Below, piece by piece: positions 30,338 through 40,761 of a stretch of DNA of 64,000 nt (within the stretch, counting starts at the first letter, position 1; each line of letters opens with the position of its first letter). The stretch is taken from assembly GCA_945882095.1 (NCBI GenBank), contig CAMCWF010000002.1:157772-221771 (forward strand). The letters run 5' to 3'. Under the pieces are notes generated by a model. That model searched no databases. It had not been told where the DNA came from and was given only the letters and a program-made list of their open reading frames with translations. Source of the stretch: Chryseobacterium gleum. Lineage in GTDB: Bacteria; Bacteroidota; Bacteroidia; Flavobacteriales_D; Crocinitomicaceae. The position numbers were made by a program, and so were the translations under genes.

Positions 30338-30727
30338 ATGTCCGTTTCTGTACAAGAACTCAAAAAGAAATTCGAATCCGAAAAGCAATTCAAATTGTTC
30401 ATTGCCATTGGCATCGATTTAGTGGGATGTATATCCTACGTTATTCCTGGCATTGGAGAATTGTTTGATGCTTTTTTAGCACCGTTGTCCGCCATCTTGG
30501 TGTACATCTTTTTTAAGAAAAAGTTAAAATGGGCGGCATTCAACTTTATTGAAGAAATCATTCCGGGCATTGACATCATTCCCTCTGCGACCATTGCATG
30601 GTATTCCATGTACGTAAAAGACCAAGAGGCCACCATACAGGAAATGGTTAGGGATGAGCAAAGGAAAGAGGCAGCTTTCCACAAGGCTGCCGGTGAAAAA
30701 AAAGAACTTCCCAACGAGACGGTATAA
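30338..30727 (+). CDS. Conserved hypothetical membrane protein
   Basis: ORF with two hydrophobic segments, promoter element upstream. Confidence 0.65.
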   Translation: MSVSVQELKKKFESEKQFKLFIAIGIDLVGCISYVIPGIGELFDAFLAPLSAILVYIFFKKKLKWAAFNFIEEIIPGIDIIPSATIAWYSMYVKDQEATIQEMVRDEQRKEAAFHKAAGEKKELPNETV

Positions 30728-30766
30728 ATAAATTTATAAATTTGATAAACTTTAAAAATTAATAAG

Positions 30767-30979
30767 ATGAAAAAATTAGCGATTGTTTTTGGTGCAGCGT
30801 TGTTCTTAACAGCTTCTTGCGCAAAGGATTATTCTTGTAAATGTACAACCACAGATTCAGGCGTAGCGGTAGGTTCAACCACCTCTACTGTAACAGGTAA
30901 AAAGAAAGATGCTGAAGCAGCTTGTAATGCTGGAGATGCTTCTGTTGGAACATTGTCTGTAAACTGCGAAATTCAATAA
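30767..30979 (+). CDS. Small Cys-rich lipoprotein
   Basis: MKKLAIVFGAALFLTASCAKDYSCKCTTTDSG...AACNAG...VNCEIQ: lipobox plus four further Cys; terminator follows. Confidence 0.75.
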   Translation: MKKLAIVFGAALFLTASCAKDYSCKCTTTDSGVAVGSTTSTVTGKKKDAEAACNAGDASVGTLSVNCEIQ

Positions 30980-30999
30980 TTTCCGAAACAAACATTCGA

Positions 31000-31024
31000 G
31001 GGGGATCATTCCCCCTTTTTTTTT
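31000..31024 (+). terminator. Rho-independent terminator downstream of small lipoprotein
   Basis: GGGGGA-TCAT-TCCCCC hairpin then nine T. Confidence 0.85.
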
Positions 31025-31606
31025 ATGAATACTTTGGAAATTTTTTTAAGTGATCTGGGTTTATCCTTCACATTGGCTCGAATGCTTCCTTATTTAGCCA
31101 TGGTTGGTATCGGCGGCGTTCTTGGTGGCTTGATTTTGAAATATTCAAAAATGAATGGCTGGAAACTTTGGACGGTGGTTTTACTCGTTTTGGTTCATCC
31201 GTTTACCATTTACTTTGCGTTGTTCCCTATATATCAAGGGGATTTGATGGACTTGAGTTATACACAATCCTCCAAAGTGATTTTTCCTGAAAGTAAAACA
31301 TTGATCGTAGTCGCATTGCCAGGTTGTCAATATTGTGTGGAATCTACCCAGCAGATGAAATACATTCGAAAACACACGGACATCCAAATGGCATATTGGG
31401 TCATCTCCAATGACCAGAACGATTTAAAATTCTTTAGCAATCGGGTAGGGCGTGGCGTTCTTTGTCAATTTGCAACAGACATTCCAGGCGTTATGCGTCT
31501 CACACATGGAAGTTTTCCTACGTATCTTTTGGTAGAAAATGGAAAATTAATAAAGGCTTGGCACAATGATACCTTTGGTGTTCGCGCAATAGCAGATTTG
31601 GACTAA
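31025..31606 (+). CDS. Membrane-anchored thioredoxin-fold protein with CxxC
   Basis: Two N-terminal TMs then TLIVVALPGCQYCVESTQQM; cis-Pro-like GSFPTYLLVENGKLI; start may be later (31082). Confidence 0.7.
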   Translation: MNTLEIFLSDLGLSFTLARMLPYLAMVGIGGVLGGLILKYSKMNGWKLWTVVLLVLVHPFTIYFALFPIYQGDLMDLSYTQSSKVIFPESKTLIVVALPGCQYCVESTQQMKYIRKHTDIQMAYWVISNDQNDLKFFSNRVGRGVLCQFATDIPGVMRLTHGSFPTYLLVENGKLIKAWHNDTFGVRAIADLD

Positions 31607-33126
31607 TCAAGTTTGATTTTATTGAAGAAGAACACTGTACGCTTGCGTTCTACGTCTTTATCTTTTCGGTTGATTATTCGCTGAATCCCATAGGATAAGA
31701 AATAGTTGTCATACCAATGAATGATTTCAGCATAACTCAATCGGGTTTTGTCGTTCTCTTCGTTCGTCTCAAGGGGCTCAGATTGTTTATCGCTCAACAC
31801 ATTTCCGTCAAAATCAAATACCTTGCTTGTAATTCTATTGCCATTCGCATAGACCAATTTTAAGTTTGTTTGTTGTTGGTCTCCAATATGTATGAATCTT
31901 CGAACCGTCATTGGTTTTTTCGCCAACCACATTGGAAACGTTTGGTCCCAGATCAGCTTTCCGTTTTTATCGAATTTTGCTATGAATGCATGTGTGTATT
32001 GATAGCCGTCGAAGACTTGTACATACGTAGTGGTGGTTACCGCTTTACCATTTACATAGGAGGTTGAAGTACGCGCTTCGGTTCGGTACGTTGCATAATA
32101 AGCTTCACCAATATAGATAAAGTCCTCGTTTACTTTGATGGGACTGTGTGCGGCAATGTTGTATGAAATGTTAAGTTCTTGACCGTTATTCGCTTTGCGT
32201 TGTTTTTTCTTTTCAATTTTACGTTTCTGATTCTCAGGGAGGTAGCTTAAAAAGTTTTTGAGATCGGTGAAATTATAAAAATTCAAAGGTTCGAGTTGAC
32301 CTTGCGCCAAACGCGATATGAAAAATCCGTTTGACCCGGCTGAACTGGGAACGGAATACGTACCGGAAAGTATGAACTCATTGTTGCCGATGTCATAGGC
32401 TCTTGCATTTCGCAGGTTGTTATCTGTTCCAATGCTGATGTCTGTTGTTGCGGCTATTTGGCCTGTTTGTTCCAACCTAACGATGTATAATTCGGTGCGT
32501 TTTTTACTGATGGTTGCATTGATGCTCAACAAAATGTTCTTGCTTTCTGGCATTGTTTCCATATTCGACAGACTCAATTTTTTGGGTTTAAATCCTTCGA
32601 TGCCAATGGGTGTGAGGGTTTCAGCACCTGATCCTGAATTCATGTCAATGGAAACAATGGAAATCCCGTAATTTTTTCCGATGACTGCCATGACTGCGCG
32701 GTCATCCATGCAAGCGGTGAATTTTATAAAACTTCGATTGGGCAAAGATCCGGAAACCTCCTTGAAAGTTTCAGTGATAAAATCATACTTCACCACTCGG
32801 TATTCGGTTCGTCGCGTTTTGAAGAAGAAATACACGTAATTCCCCGTTTGGTAAATTTCGTCTACATAGAATTTGTTTTCTATCGTGTAGTTTACCTCAT
32901 GGGTTGCAACCAAGTCCGTATTGTATTTTTCAAACCTGTAGGTACTCATTTGCGCCTCATCTTTGTCTTGCTTGGAGAAAATAAGCATCCCGTTCGCATT
33001 AAATTCGAAGACGCGTTCATTGCTGTAACCGTCTTTCAAATCAAATTCTACGCGTTTTTCTGTGGTAGTTTGTCCATGTCCTAGGACCGCGAAAGTTAAA
33101 AACAGGGGTAAGATTAGGTATTTCAT
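31603..33126 (-). CDS. Exported hypothetical protein
   Basis: Long ORF with signal peptide MKYLILPLFLTFAVLGHGQ. Confidence 0.7.
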   Translation of the reverse strand: MKYLILPLFLTFAVLGHGQTTTEKRVEFDLKDGYSNERVFEFNANGMLIFSKQDKDEAQMSTYRFEKYNTDLVATHEVNYTIENKFYVDEIYQTGNYVYFFFKTRRTEYRVVKYDFITETFKEVSGSLPNRSFIKFTACMDDRAVMAVIGKNYGISIVSIDMNSGSGAETLTPIGIEGFKPKKLSLSNMETMPESKNILLSINATISKKRTELYIVRLEQTGQIAATTDISIGTDNNLRNARAYDIGNNEFILSGTYSVPSSAGSNGFFISRLAQGQLEPLNFYNFTDLKNFLSYLPENQKRKIEKKKQRKANNGQELNISYNIAAHSPIKVNEDFIYIGEAYYATYRTEARTSTSYVNGKAVTTTTYVQVFDGYQYTHAFIAKFDKNGKLIWDQTFPMWLAKKPMTVRRFIHIGDQQQTNLKLVYANGNRITSKVFDFDGNVLSDKQSEPLETNEENDKTRLSYAEIIHWYDNYFLSYGIQRIINRKDKDVERKRTVFFFNKIKLD

Positions 33127-33141
33127 AGGTAAAAATTAAAA

Positions 33142-33170
33142 GAAAAAAACCCTAACAATGTCAGGGTTTT
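33142..33170 (-). terminator. Rho-independent terminator of the rpsF-rpsR-rplI operon
   Basis: Minus-strand AAACCCT...AGGGTTT hairpin followed by a T run. Confidence 0.7.
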
Positions 33171-33191
33171 AAAAATAAGGTGGGCGGTTTC

Positions 33192-33638
33192 TTATTCTGA
33201 AACCACTTCAAATTTAAATGATTGTTTTACGCCTTTGTAAAGGTTGGCTTCCGCTTCATACGTTCCCAATTCTTTAATTTGGTCTTCTTTAATTTTTAAA
33301 GATTTACGGTCAACATCACAACCGGCTTTCTTAAGTTCATCAGACAACTGAATGGTATTGATGGAACCGAAGATTTTACCATTTTCTCCTGCTTTGGTAG
33401 CAATTACAACGGTTAATTCAGCGATTTTAGCAGCCAATTCTTGTGCTTCGGCCAATTGTTTTGTTTCCTTGTGTGCTTTTTGACGCATCACTTCTTCGTG
33501 CGCTTTGCGTGCACTTGGTGTTGCCAATACGGCGTATCCTTGAGGGATCAAGAAATTTCGTCCATATCCAGGTTTTACAGAAACGATTTCGTTTGCATAA
33601 CCCAATTTATCTACGTTTTTAACTAGAATTACATCCAT
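33192..33638 (-). CDS. rplI: 50S ribosomal protein L9
   Basis: MDVILVKNVDKLGYANEIVSVKPGYGRNFLIPQGYAVLAT. Confidence 0.97.
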   Translation of the reverse strand: MDVILVKNVDKLGYANEIVSVKPGYGRNFLIPQGYAVLATPSARKAHEEVMRQKAHKETKQLAEAQELAAKIAELTVVIATKAGENGKIFGSINTIQLSDELKKAGCDVDRKSLKIKEDQIKELGTYEAEANLYKGVKQSFKFEVVSE

Positions 33639-33658
33639 GATTTAATTTTTTTTATCGA

Positions 33659-33919
33659 TTATTTCAACATATCTCCTACATAAGGCAAAATGGCAAGGTG
33701 TCTTGCGCGCTTGATTGCCTTGTTTACTCGAATTTGGTATTTCGCAGACGTACCTGTGAGTCGTCTCGGTAAAATTTTACCTTGCTCGTTTACCAGTTTC
33801 AACAAGAAACTTGCATCCTTGTAATCGATGAATTTAATTCCCGTCTTTTTGAAACGGCAGTATTTGTCCTTTTTAATATCAATATTAATAGGCGTTAGGT
33901 ATCTTATATCGTTTGACAT
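33659..33919 (-). CDS. rpsR: 30S ribosomal protein S18
   Basis: [57 protein letters not shown]. Confidence 0.97.
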   Translation of the reverse strand: MSNDIRYLTPINIDIKKDKYCRFKKTGIKFIDYKDASFLLKLVNEQGKILPRRLTGTSAKYQIRVNKAIKRARHLAILPYVGDMLK

Positions 33920-33940
33920 GATTTATTTTTTAATGGGTGA

Positions 33941-34282
33941 TTAATTGGATGCGATTTTGTTTTTTGTTCGACGTCTTTCTGCATAGGTGACGTGGTCTAC
34001 GTCCATCTTTACAGTTAGAAAGCGCAACACACGTTCGTCGCGTTTCATCATCAGTTCATAATCAGCAATCACAGTACCTTCCCCTTGAAATTCAATCAAG
34101 TAGTAAAATCCAGTGGATTTTTTTTGGATTGGGTATGCCAATTTTCGCAGGCCCCAGTTTTCCGAATGTTTGATTTGTGCGCCAGAAGCGGTAATCTCAC
34201 TTTCGAATTTCTGTACTGCTTCCTTTGCCTGATCGTCAGACAAAACGGGAGTTAAAATGAAAACAGTTTCGTAAGAATTCAT
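33941..34282 (-). CDS. rpsF: 30S ribosomal protein S6
   Basis: [51 protein letters not shown]. Confidence 0.96.
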   Translation of the reverse strand: MNSYETVFILTPVLSDDQAKEAVQKFESEITASGAQIKHSENWGLRKLAYPIQKKSTGFYYLIEFQGEGTVIADYELMMKRDERVLRFLTVKMDVDHVTYAERRRTKNKIASN

Positions 34283-34317
34283 AAGTTTATCAATTGGTTA
34301 ATAAAATTTTAAGGGTG

Positions 34318-34349
34318 CAAAGATAGTATTATTTTACTTTCTACCCAAA
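34318..34349 (-). promoter_or_regulatory. Bacteroidota-type promoter for rpsF operon
   Basis: Minus strand TTTG-(20 nt)-TATCTTTG, matching TTTG/TAnnTTTG. Confidence 0.6.
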
Positions 34350-34518
34350 GGAAGTGTTGTGATTTCCTTGCGATTGCTCGTTTCCATCACTTTCGTAGGC
34401 TTTTTTGGCGCTGCAGATGCATTTTCTTTCCATTACGCAGAGACCTTTATCCCGTGAAAACACCAATTATGGCCTGTTTTTCATCTATGGAATGAGAATA
34501 TTAACTATTTTCGGTGCG

Positions 34519-35193
34519 ATGAAGTTCTTCAACCCAGATTTTATAGATTTTTTCAAAGAACTCGCTGCCAACAATCACAAAGATTGGTTTGATTTGAATC
34601 GCAAACGCTACGAGCAGTCCGTAAAGAAACCCTTTGCAGCCTTTACCCAATACATGATTGACATCATTGCCAAGGAAAATTCCGATTTCAATGACCTTTT
34701 GGCCAAAGATTGCATTTTCCGAATCAACCGTGACATCCGATTTTCAAACGATAAAACCCCATACAAAACCATGTGCTCTGCGGTGATCGCCACCGGTGGA
34801 AAGAAAAGCACTGCCATCAATGGAATTTACTTTGAATTTTCTGCCGAACACGTTCGGGTGTATGGAGGGATTTATGAAATCAACAAAGAAGATTTATTAA
34901 CGCTTCGCCATGGGATTGCCGAAAACCTCGATGCCTTTAAAAGTTGTTACCAACATACTGATTTTGTTGAATTTTTCGGAGAAATCAAAGGGGATAAGAA
35001 CAAGGTCCTCCCCGCAGAATTGAAAACTGTGGCAGCTGCCGAACCCTTACTCCTAAACAAGCAATTTTATTTTTACACGACCTTTCCTTCCGAAACCGTT
35101 TTGCGTGAAGACCTCGACACCTTATTGTTGAAAGCTTACCACGTCGGCAAGCCATTGGAAGATTTTTTTAACCAACTCATTCATCGTTTATGA
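34519..35193 (+). CDS. DUF2461 domain protein
   Basis: FFKELAANNHKDWFDLNRKRYEQSVKKPFAAF...FRINRDIRFSNDKTPYKT. Confidence 0.88.
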   Translation: MKFFNPDFIDFFKELAANNHKDWFDLNRKRYEQSVKKPFAAFTQYMIDIIAKENSDFNDLLAKDCIFRINRDIRFSNDKTPYKTMCSAVIATGGKKSTAINGIYFEFSAEHVRVYGGIYEINKEDLLTLRHGIAENLDAFKSCYQHTDFVEFFGEIKGDKNKVLPAELKTVAAAEPLLLNKQFYFYTTFPSETVLREDLDTLLLKAYHVGKPLEDFFNQLIHRL

Positions 35194-37370
35194 AAAACCA
35201 TTTTTTAATTATTTTAACCTTAGTAAGCGTCTCGCTTTTTGCCCAAACCAAAAGTTTAACCGTAACAGAATCTGTCCTTAAACAGCGGGCACTTTCCCCA
35301 CAGCGAACCTTTGGCTTTTCTTGGATGAAAAATAAATCAGAATATACTTTGCTTTCAGAAGATTATAAGTCCATAGTAGCGTATGGATTAACCCAAGACG
35401 CAGAACGTACGGTTTGTACGGTTGACCAACTGAATAAGCTTTTGCCGGAAGATGCAAAAGTTTCAAACCTTGCAGGTTATGAATGGTTGTCTTCAGAAGA
35501 GCTTCTGTTTAATTCTGGGGTTATGATTTTTACGTACAACGTAACTTCAAATACTTTGTCGATTAAACAGCGTGGCCTCGAACAAGTAGAAAATGTGACG
35601 TACCATGCAGCTTCTAATAAGTGTGCTTTTACCAAAGAAAATAATGTCTGTATTTCTTCCAATTCATCTAAATTTTTCCTTCCCATTACAAAAAACAAGG
35701 ATAAAAACATCGTCTCCGGGCAGTCAATTGCGCGCAACGAATTTGGCATCGAAAAGGGAATTTTTTGGTCGGAGATGGGGAATTACTTGGCGTTTTACCA
35801 AAAAGATGAGAGCGAAGTCGCAGATTATCCACTTCTTGACATCACCACTACTCCAGGGTCTCTGATCTCTATTAAATACCCAATGGCAGGACAAAAATCT
35901 GAAAAGCCCCGCGTAGGAATCTACAATTGCAAGACGAAGAAAACCATATACATCAAGCCAAGTGGTAATTCTGACGATTACTTGACCAATTTTGCGTTTA
36001 CGCCGGATGAGAAATACTGTATCATTGCCGAGGTCAACCGTGGGCAAAACGAGCTGTGGCTGAATGTTTTCGAGGTTAAAACGGGTAAGAAAATCAAAAC
36101 CCTTTGGCATGAAAAAAATCAAAAATGGGTAGAACCAGAACATCCTGCCTATTTTATTGGCGAAGGAAATGACTTCATTTGGATGTCAGAAAAAGATGGA
36201 TTTATGAACTTGTACTTGGTTGATTTCGATCAACTGGGAAAAGAAGTGTTGTTTGAAGGTAAAAAATTGGAAGTCCTTCCCAATGGAATCAAACAACTAA
36301 CGAACCATCAATTTGTTGTCAAGGAAATCCTTGAAGTAGACGCAGCCAAAAAATTGATTTACTATGCCGCCACGGGTGAAAATCCATGCAATACCATGGT
36401 GTACAGCACGAATCTTTTGGGAGAGTCCACTTTGATGACCAAGAACGAAGGGGTACACCGCTTTGACCTTTCGGATGATGGGATTTATTTCTACGATGGT
36501 TATTCAAGTCTGATTATGCCCAACCATGAAATGATCTATACGACCAATGGAAAAATGGCTAAATTGATAAAAGAATCTGCCGACCCATTGTCCGATTATT
36601 CGATGGGTAAATCTGAACTTGGAAAAATTAAAGGAAAAGACGGGAGTGACCTCTATTACCGAATGGTGAAACCTGCCGATTTCAATCCCAATCAAAAATA
36701 CCCGGTGCTTGTTTATGTCTATGGCGGTCCACATGCACAAATGGTTACCAACAGCTATAACGCAGGTGCGAATCTTTGGATGAATTGGCTGGCGTCAAAA
36801 GGATACATTGTTTACACACTCGACAATCGTGGCTCTGGAGAACGTGGTTTTGCCTTTGAATCTCAAATTCATCGCCAGTTAGGAACGGTAGAAATGGAAG
36901 ATCAAATGACAGGGGTAGCGTTTCTTAAATCCCTTCCGTATGTAGATTCAAACCGCATGGCCATTCACGGATGGTCTTTTGGTGGGTTCATGACCACTTC
37001 CATGATGTTGCGAAATCCCGGCGTTTTTAATGTTGGGGTAGCGGGCGGTCCTGTCACCGATTGGAAATTTTACGAAGTGATGTATGGCGAAAGATACATG
37101 GATCAACCCCAAGAAAATCCAGAAGGCTATGAGAACAATGCATTAACCAAGTATACCAGAAATTTAATTGGCAAACTCCTGTTGATTCATGGTACGGTTG
37201 ATGACGTTGTGGTAATGCAGCATAATTATTCGCTCGTAAAGAAATTTGTAGAGGACGGAAAACAAATGGACTTTTTTCCGTATCCGATGCATAAGCACAA
37301 TGTGACGGGTAAAGATCGTGCCCACTTGATGGAGAAAGTGTTGACCTATGTCATTGAAAACAATCAATAG
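35190..37370 (+). CDS. S9 family peptidase (dipeptidyl-peptidase IV-like)
   Basis: Signal peptide; propeller; DNRGSGERGFAFESQIHRQLGTVEMEDQ; nucleophile GWSFGGFMT; LIHGTVDDVV. Confidence 0.93.
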   Translation: MKNHFLIILTLVSVSLFAQTKSLTVTESVLKQRALSPQRTFGFSWMKNKSEYTLLSEDYKSIVAYGLTQDAERTVCTVDQLNKLLPEDAKVSNLAGYEWLSSEELLFNSGVMIFTYNVTSNTLSIKQRGLEQVENVTYHAASNKCAFTKENNVCISSNSSKFFLPITKNKDKNIVSGQSIARNEFGIEKGIFWSEMGNYLAFYQKDESEVADYPLLDITTTPGSLISIKYPMAGQKSEKPRVGIYNCKTKKTIYIKPSGNSDDYLTNFAFTPDEKYCIIAEVNRGQNELWLNVFEVKTGKKIKTLWHEKNQKWVEPEHPAYFIGEGNDFIWMSEKDGFMNLYLVDFDQLGKEVLFEGKKLEVLPNGIKQLTNHQFVVKEILEVDAAKKLIYYAATGENPCNTMVYSTNLLGESTLMTKNEGVHRFDLSDDGIYFYDGYSSLIMPNHEMIYTTNGKMAKLIKESADPLSDYSMGKSELGKIKGKDGSDLYYRMVKPADFNPNQKYPVLVYVYGGPHAQMVTNSYNAGANLWMNWLASKGYIVYTLDNRGSGERGFAFESQIHRQLGTVEMEDQMTGVAFLKSLPYVDSNRMAIHGWSFGGFMTTSMMLRNPGVFNVGVAGGPVTDWKFYEVMYGERYMDQPQENPEGYENNALTKYTRNLIGKLLLIHGTVDDVVVMQHNYSLVKKFVEDGKQMDFFPYPMHKHNVTGKDRAHLMEKVLTYVIENNQ

Positions 37371-37386
37371 CTTTCGCTTTTCTTTG

Positions 37387-38769
37387 ATGCAGTATAAAAA
37401 GCTTTTTGGTCGCGTTGAAAGTTGGATCTTTCTTTTCTTCCTTTTGCATCTATGGGGAATTGCATGGCCACCGATTGAAGCTACCCACAGTTGGCGTCAA
37501 GCCACGGGATTGATGGTCGCCCGCAATTATTTGGAAGGCAATACGGGATTTTTTTACCCAATGACCGATGAGACCAATGGGGCATCAGGCATTGTGGGAA
37601 TGGAGTTCCCGATTCTGTACTACCTTCAAGCCGGACTAACGTATGTTTTTGAAGGATTTCACGGATGGGGGAGAGGGATGCATTTGGCAATTACCACCCT
37701 TGGTTTTTTCTATTTCTTCGCCTTCGTAAGGCATTTTTCAAGTTACAAATTTGCGTTTACCGCCACGATTTTCTTGTTGCTTTCGGCCTTTTTCACTTAT
37801 GCGAGAAAAACCATGCCCGACACTGCTTGTCTTTCTTTGATGTTTATAGGGTGCTATTATTTTCTGCAGGCATTTCGGTTTGCAAAATGGCATCACGTCA
37901 TCCTCGCGTTTGTATTTTTAAGTTTGGGTCTTTTGGTGAAAATTGCTGCGGTTCCCATGTTGGCAGTGTGTGTTTTCTGTTTCTTGGCATATAGAAATAA
38001 ACCGAAATATGCATGGGTATTGTGCGTTCCTTTTTTGGCCATGTTGCCGATGTTTTACTGGTACTTTGTGTGGAATCCTCACCTTCAAAATGCATTTGGA
38101 AATTGGTACAATTTAGGGGTAGGTTTGACAACGGGCATCAAAGGATGGGCAGGGAATGGTGGGGTAATTTTACATCATTTTGCCTTTCACCCCTTTTTCA
38201 GTTTCATAGCGATGGCTTGTGTAATTTGGGGAGTCGTTAGGTGGTTTCGCCATGATTTTCGAATGAATTATTGGATTCCCTTGGGATTGTTTGTACTTGC
38301 TTTTGTATTGTACGCTTTTAAATCAGGCCCCATTTTTTACACCCATGATTACTACATTCTTCCTTTGGTCCCTGTGCTCTGTCTTTTTGCTGCTTATACA
38401 CTCAATCATGTAAAACGTTTTTACCTGCTTATTTTGGCTTTCGTTGCCATCGAAAGCATCGCCAATCAACAACATGATTTCCACTGGAATAAGGGAGAGG
38501 CGTATAAATTGGCATTGACGTCTCTTGCGGATAAAAACATCCCCAAAAATGCCTCGGTAGCGATTAATGGGAATAGCAATCCACAAGAATTGTATTTTTT
38601 GCATCGCAAAGGTTGGAACCTAAGCGATGCGGATTTGAATGTAGAAAAGGTGCTTGAAATCAAAAAGAAAGGATGTAAGTACCTAATCATAGGGAAAAAC
38701 CACTTTGATCAGCGGTTTGATTTTGAAATCACCTTTGAAAATCAAGCGTACCTGGTGTATCGCTTGTAG
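37387..38769 (+). CDS. Multi-TM glycosyltransferase family 39-like protein
   Basis: EATHSWRQATGLMVARNYLEG loop followed by many TM helices. Confidence 0.65.
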   Translation: MQYKKLFGRVESWIFLFFLLHLWGIAWPPIEATHSWRQATGLMVARNYLEGNTGFFYPMTDETNGASGIVGMEFPILYYLQAGLTYVFEGFHGWGRGMHLAITTLGFFYFFAFVRHFSSYKFAFTATIFLLLSAFFTYARKTMPDTACLSLMFIGCYYFLQAFRFAKWHHVILAFVFLSLGLLVKIAAVPMLAVCVFCFLAYRNKPKYAWVLCVPFLAMLPMFYWYFVWNPHLQNAFGNWYNLGVGLTTGIKGWAGNGGVILHHFAFHPFFSFIAMACVIWGVVRWFRHDFRMNYWIPLGLFVLAFVLYAFKSGPIFYTHDYYILPLVPVLCLFAAYTLNHVKRFYLLILAFVAIESIANQQHDFHWNKGEAYKLALTSLADKNIPKNASVAINGNSNPQELYFLHRKGWNLSDADLNVEKVLEIKKKGCKYLIIGKNHFDQRFDFEITFENQAYLVYRL

Positions 38770-38835
38770 GTTCATTTTTCAAAATAATTGCCCCTTTCGA
38801 ATTTAATACATACTTTCATACAAACTTTACCTACC

Positions 38836-39387
38836 ATGAGAATACTCCTTTTTTCACTGCTGTTTTTGCCATTCATTGCGAAAAGTCAAACCACAAATTA
38901 CCACCTTGGGCAGCATGCGGAAGGGGGAATCATTTACCAGATTTATTACGATTCCATCGGAAAACAACATGGTTTGGTGCTTTCTACCACCAACGTATCC
39001 GACACCGCGCAATGGGGGAGTAAAGACAAGGATTTGGAAAATTGTGAAAGTACCTGGGATGGTAAGTCCAACACCAATGCGATCCTTTTTGCGAGCAGAG
39101 ATACTTTATGTGCAGCCGGACTCTGCGATGCCTTTGTTTCAGAGAATTACGACGATTGGTACCTTCCAGCTTTGTACGAACTCATCGGTGTGTACAGCAA
39201 TCTATTTTTAATAGACAAGGCCTTGAGTGATGTTAAAGGAAGTGACCCAATTACGTTGAACCTATATTGGTCGTCAACAGAATCCAACGGAGCATCTGCT
39301 TGGTTTTTCAGTTTTTTTGATGGTAAACCGAGTAATTATTACGACAAAACCAGCATCACCATGGTTAGGGCTGTGCGCAGTTTCTAA
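38836..39387 (+). CDS. Exported DUF1566-like protein
   Basis: Signal peptide; AEGGIIYQIYYDS..HGLVLST...WYLPALYELIGVYSN...YWSSTES. Confidence 0.75.
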   Translation: MRILLFSLLFLPFIAKSQTTNYHLGQHAEGGIIYQIYYDSIGKQHGLVLSTTNVSDTAQWGSKDKDLENCESTWDGKSNTNAILFASRDTLCAAGLCDAFVSENYDDWYLPALYELIGVYSNLFLIDKALSDVKGSDPITLNLYWSSTESNGASAWFFSFFDGKPSNYYDKTSITMVRAVRSF

Positions 39388-39947
39388 TGGGCGGTAAACA
39401 AAACACTGTATCCCTCGATTAGGTCAAAGATTCCTGTAAGTAACAAAAGGTAAAACGTAGGTTTTTTTGTACCATACACATACGCGTAGGTTAAGGTCAT
39501 CGCCATGAAAAACGCATAGTTCATCATCGAAAACGGAGGTATCAACGAGAGAATGTGCAGCGAAACAAGTGCAACGGCAGTCACTTTTTCACGGATGTCC
39601 TTAAACCTAAACAGGATAAAAATGAAAGGGATCATGAGCAAAGCTTCCGACAATCGTATCCAAACAATGGTCATGCTGTCCAAGAAAATGTAAAGGGATG
39701 CCCCCGAAAGGAAGAAAGTCCAGGCAAAAGAATCTCCAAAAATTCGAAGCAAACAAATGCCCGCGAACAGAGCGAAAAGGGTGCGTTGTTCTTTGTTCCA
39801 AATCGCAAAAAGGATAGCTACAACAAAGAGGATGTAATCAAACATTGGGAATGGGAAGATCCAAGTTCCGAATTCAATAAATAGGCTTGAACTGTAGGCA
39901 AATACAATCAATACAGAAATGAGTATGGCCCTGGATTCTTTGGTCAT
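39384..39947 (-). CDS. Hypothetical polytopic membrane protein
   Basis: Largely hydrophobic ORF immediately following map. Confidence 0.65.
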   Translation of the reverse strand: MTKESRAILISVLIVFAYSSSLFIEFGTWIFPFPMFDYILFVVAILFAIWNKEQRTLFALFAGICLLRIFGDSFAWTFFLSGASLYIFLDSMTIVWIRLSEALLMIPFIFILFRFKDIREKVTAVALVSLHILSLIPPFSMMNYAFFMAMTLTYAYVYGTKKPTFYLLLLTGIFDLIEGYSVLFTAH

Positions 39948-40738
39948 TATAATTTTAAAACTTCGTAAATGTAATCGAAGGTTGACAAGATCACCGCTTT
40001 TCCGTCAACTACAGCTACATTGTGTTCAAAATGTGCACTTGGCAATCCGTCTTCGGTGACAATGGTCCATTTATCTTCTAAGGTCCGTATGTTTTTTGTG
40101 CCCCGATTGATCATGGGTTCAATGGCGATGGTGAGACCATCCTTGATTTGTTTCCCCTTACCACGTCTGCCATAATTGGGGATTTGAGGTTCCTCGTGAA
40201 GTTTTTTTCCAATCCCATGACCGACAAGGTCACGTACCACCCCATATCCATGCGCTTCGGCGTGTTGTTGAATGGCGAAACCAATGTCTTCCATTCGGTT
40301 TTGGATGTTGCACGCTTCAATTCCTAAATACAGACATTCTTTGGTGACTTTGCACAAGGCTCGGTTTTCATCACTAACCTCTCCAACCTCAAACGTATAG
40401 GCATGGTCACCGTAATACCCTTTGTAGAGCGAACCGCAATCCACGGAGACGATGTCGCCTTCTTGAATGGGCTTTTCGGTGGGTAAACCATGCACAACTT
40501 GTTCGTTTACGGAAATCAACAAAGTACTTGGACAACCATAGAGACCTTTAAATCCGGGAATGGCATTTTGAGACTTGATGAAATCTTCAGCCATTTGGTC
40601 CAAAAATTTTGGCGTGATGCCGGGTTGCATGTGTTTGGCAACTTCGCCAAGGGTTCTGCTGACAATCAATGCTGCTTCGCGCATGATCGAAATTTCTTCC
40701 GGTGTCTTATAAATGATGCTGTCTGAGAAAATGGCCAT
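39947..40738 (-). CDS. map: Type I methionyl aminopeptidase
   Basis: IYKTPEEISIMREAALIVSRTLGEVAKHMQPG; VSVDCGSLYKGYYGDHAYTF; GHGIGKKLHEEPQIPNYG. Confidence 0.96.
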   Translation of the reverse strand: MAIFSDSIIYKTPEEISIMREAALIVSRTLGEVAKHMQPGITPKFLDQMAEDFIKSQNAIPGFKGLYGCPSTLLISVNEQVVHGLPTEKPIQEGDIVSVDCGSLYKGYYGDHAYTFEVGEVSDENRALCKVTKECLYLGIEACNIQNRMEDIGFAIQQHAEAHGYGVVRDLVGHGIGKKLHEEPQIPNYGRRGKGKQIKDGLTIAIEPMINRGTKNIRTLEDKWTIVTEDGLPSAHFEHNVAVVDGKAVILSTFDYIYEVLKL

Positions 40739-40761
40739 TGTACAAAAATAGGCAAAGCAAA

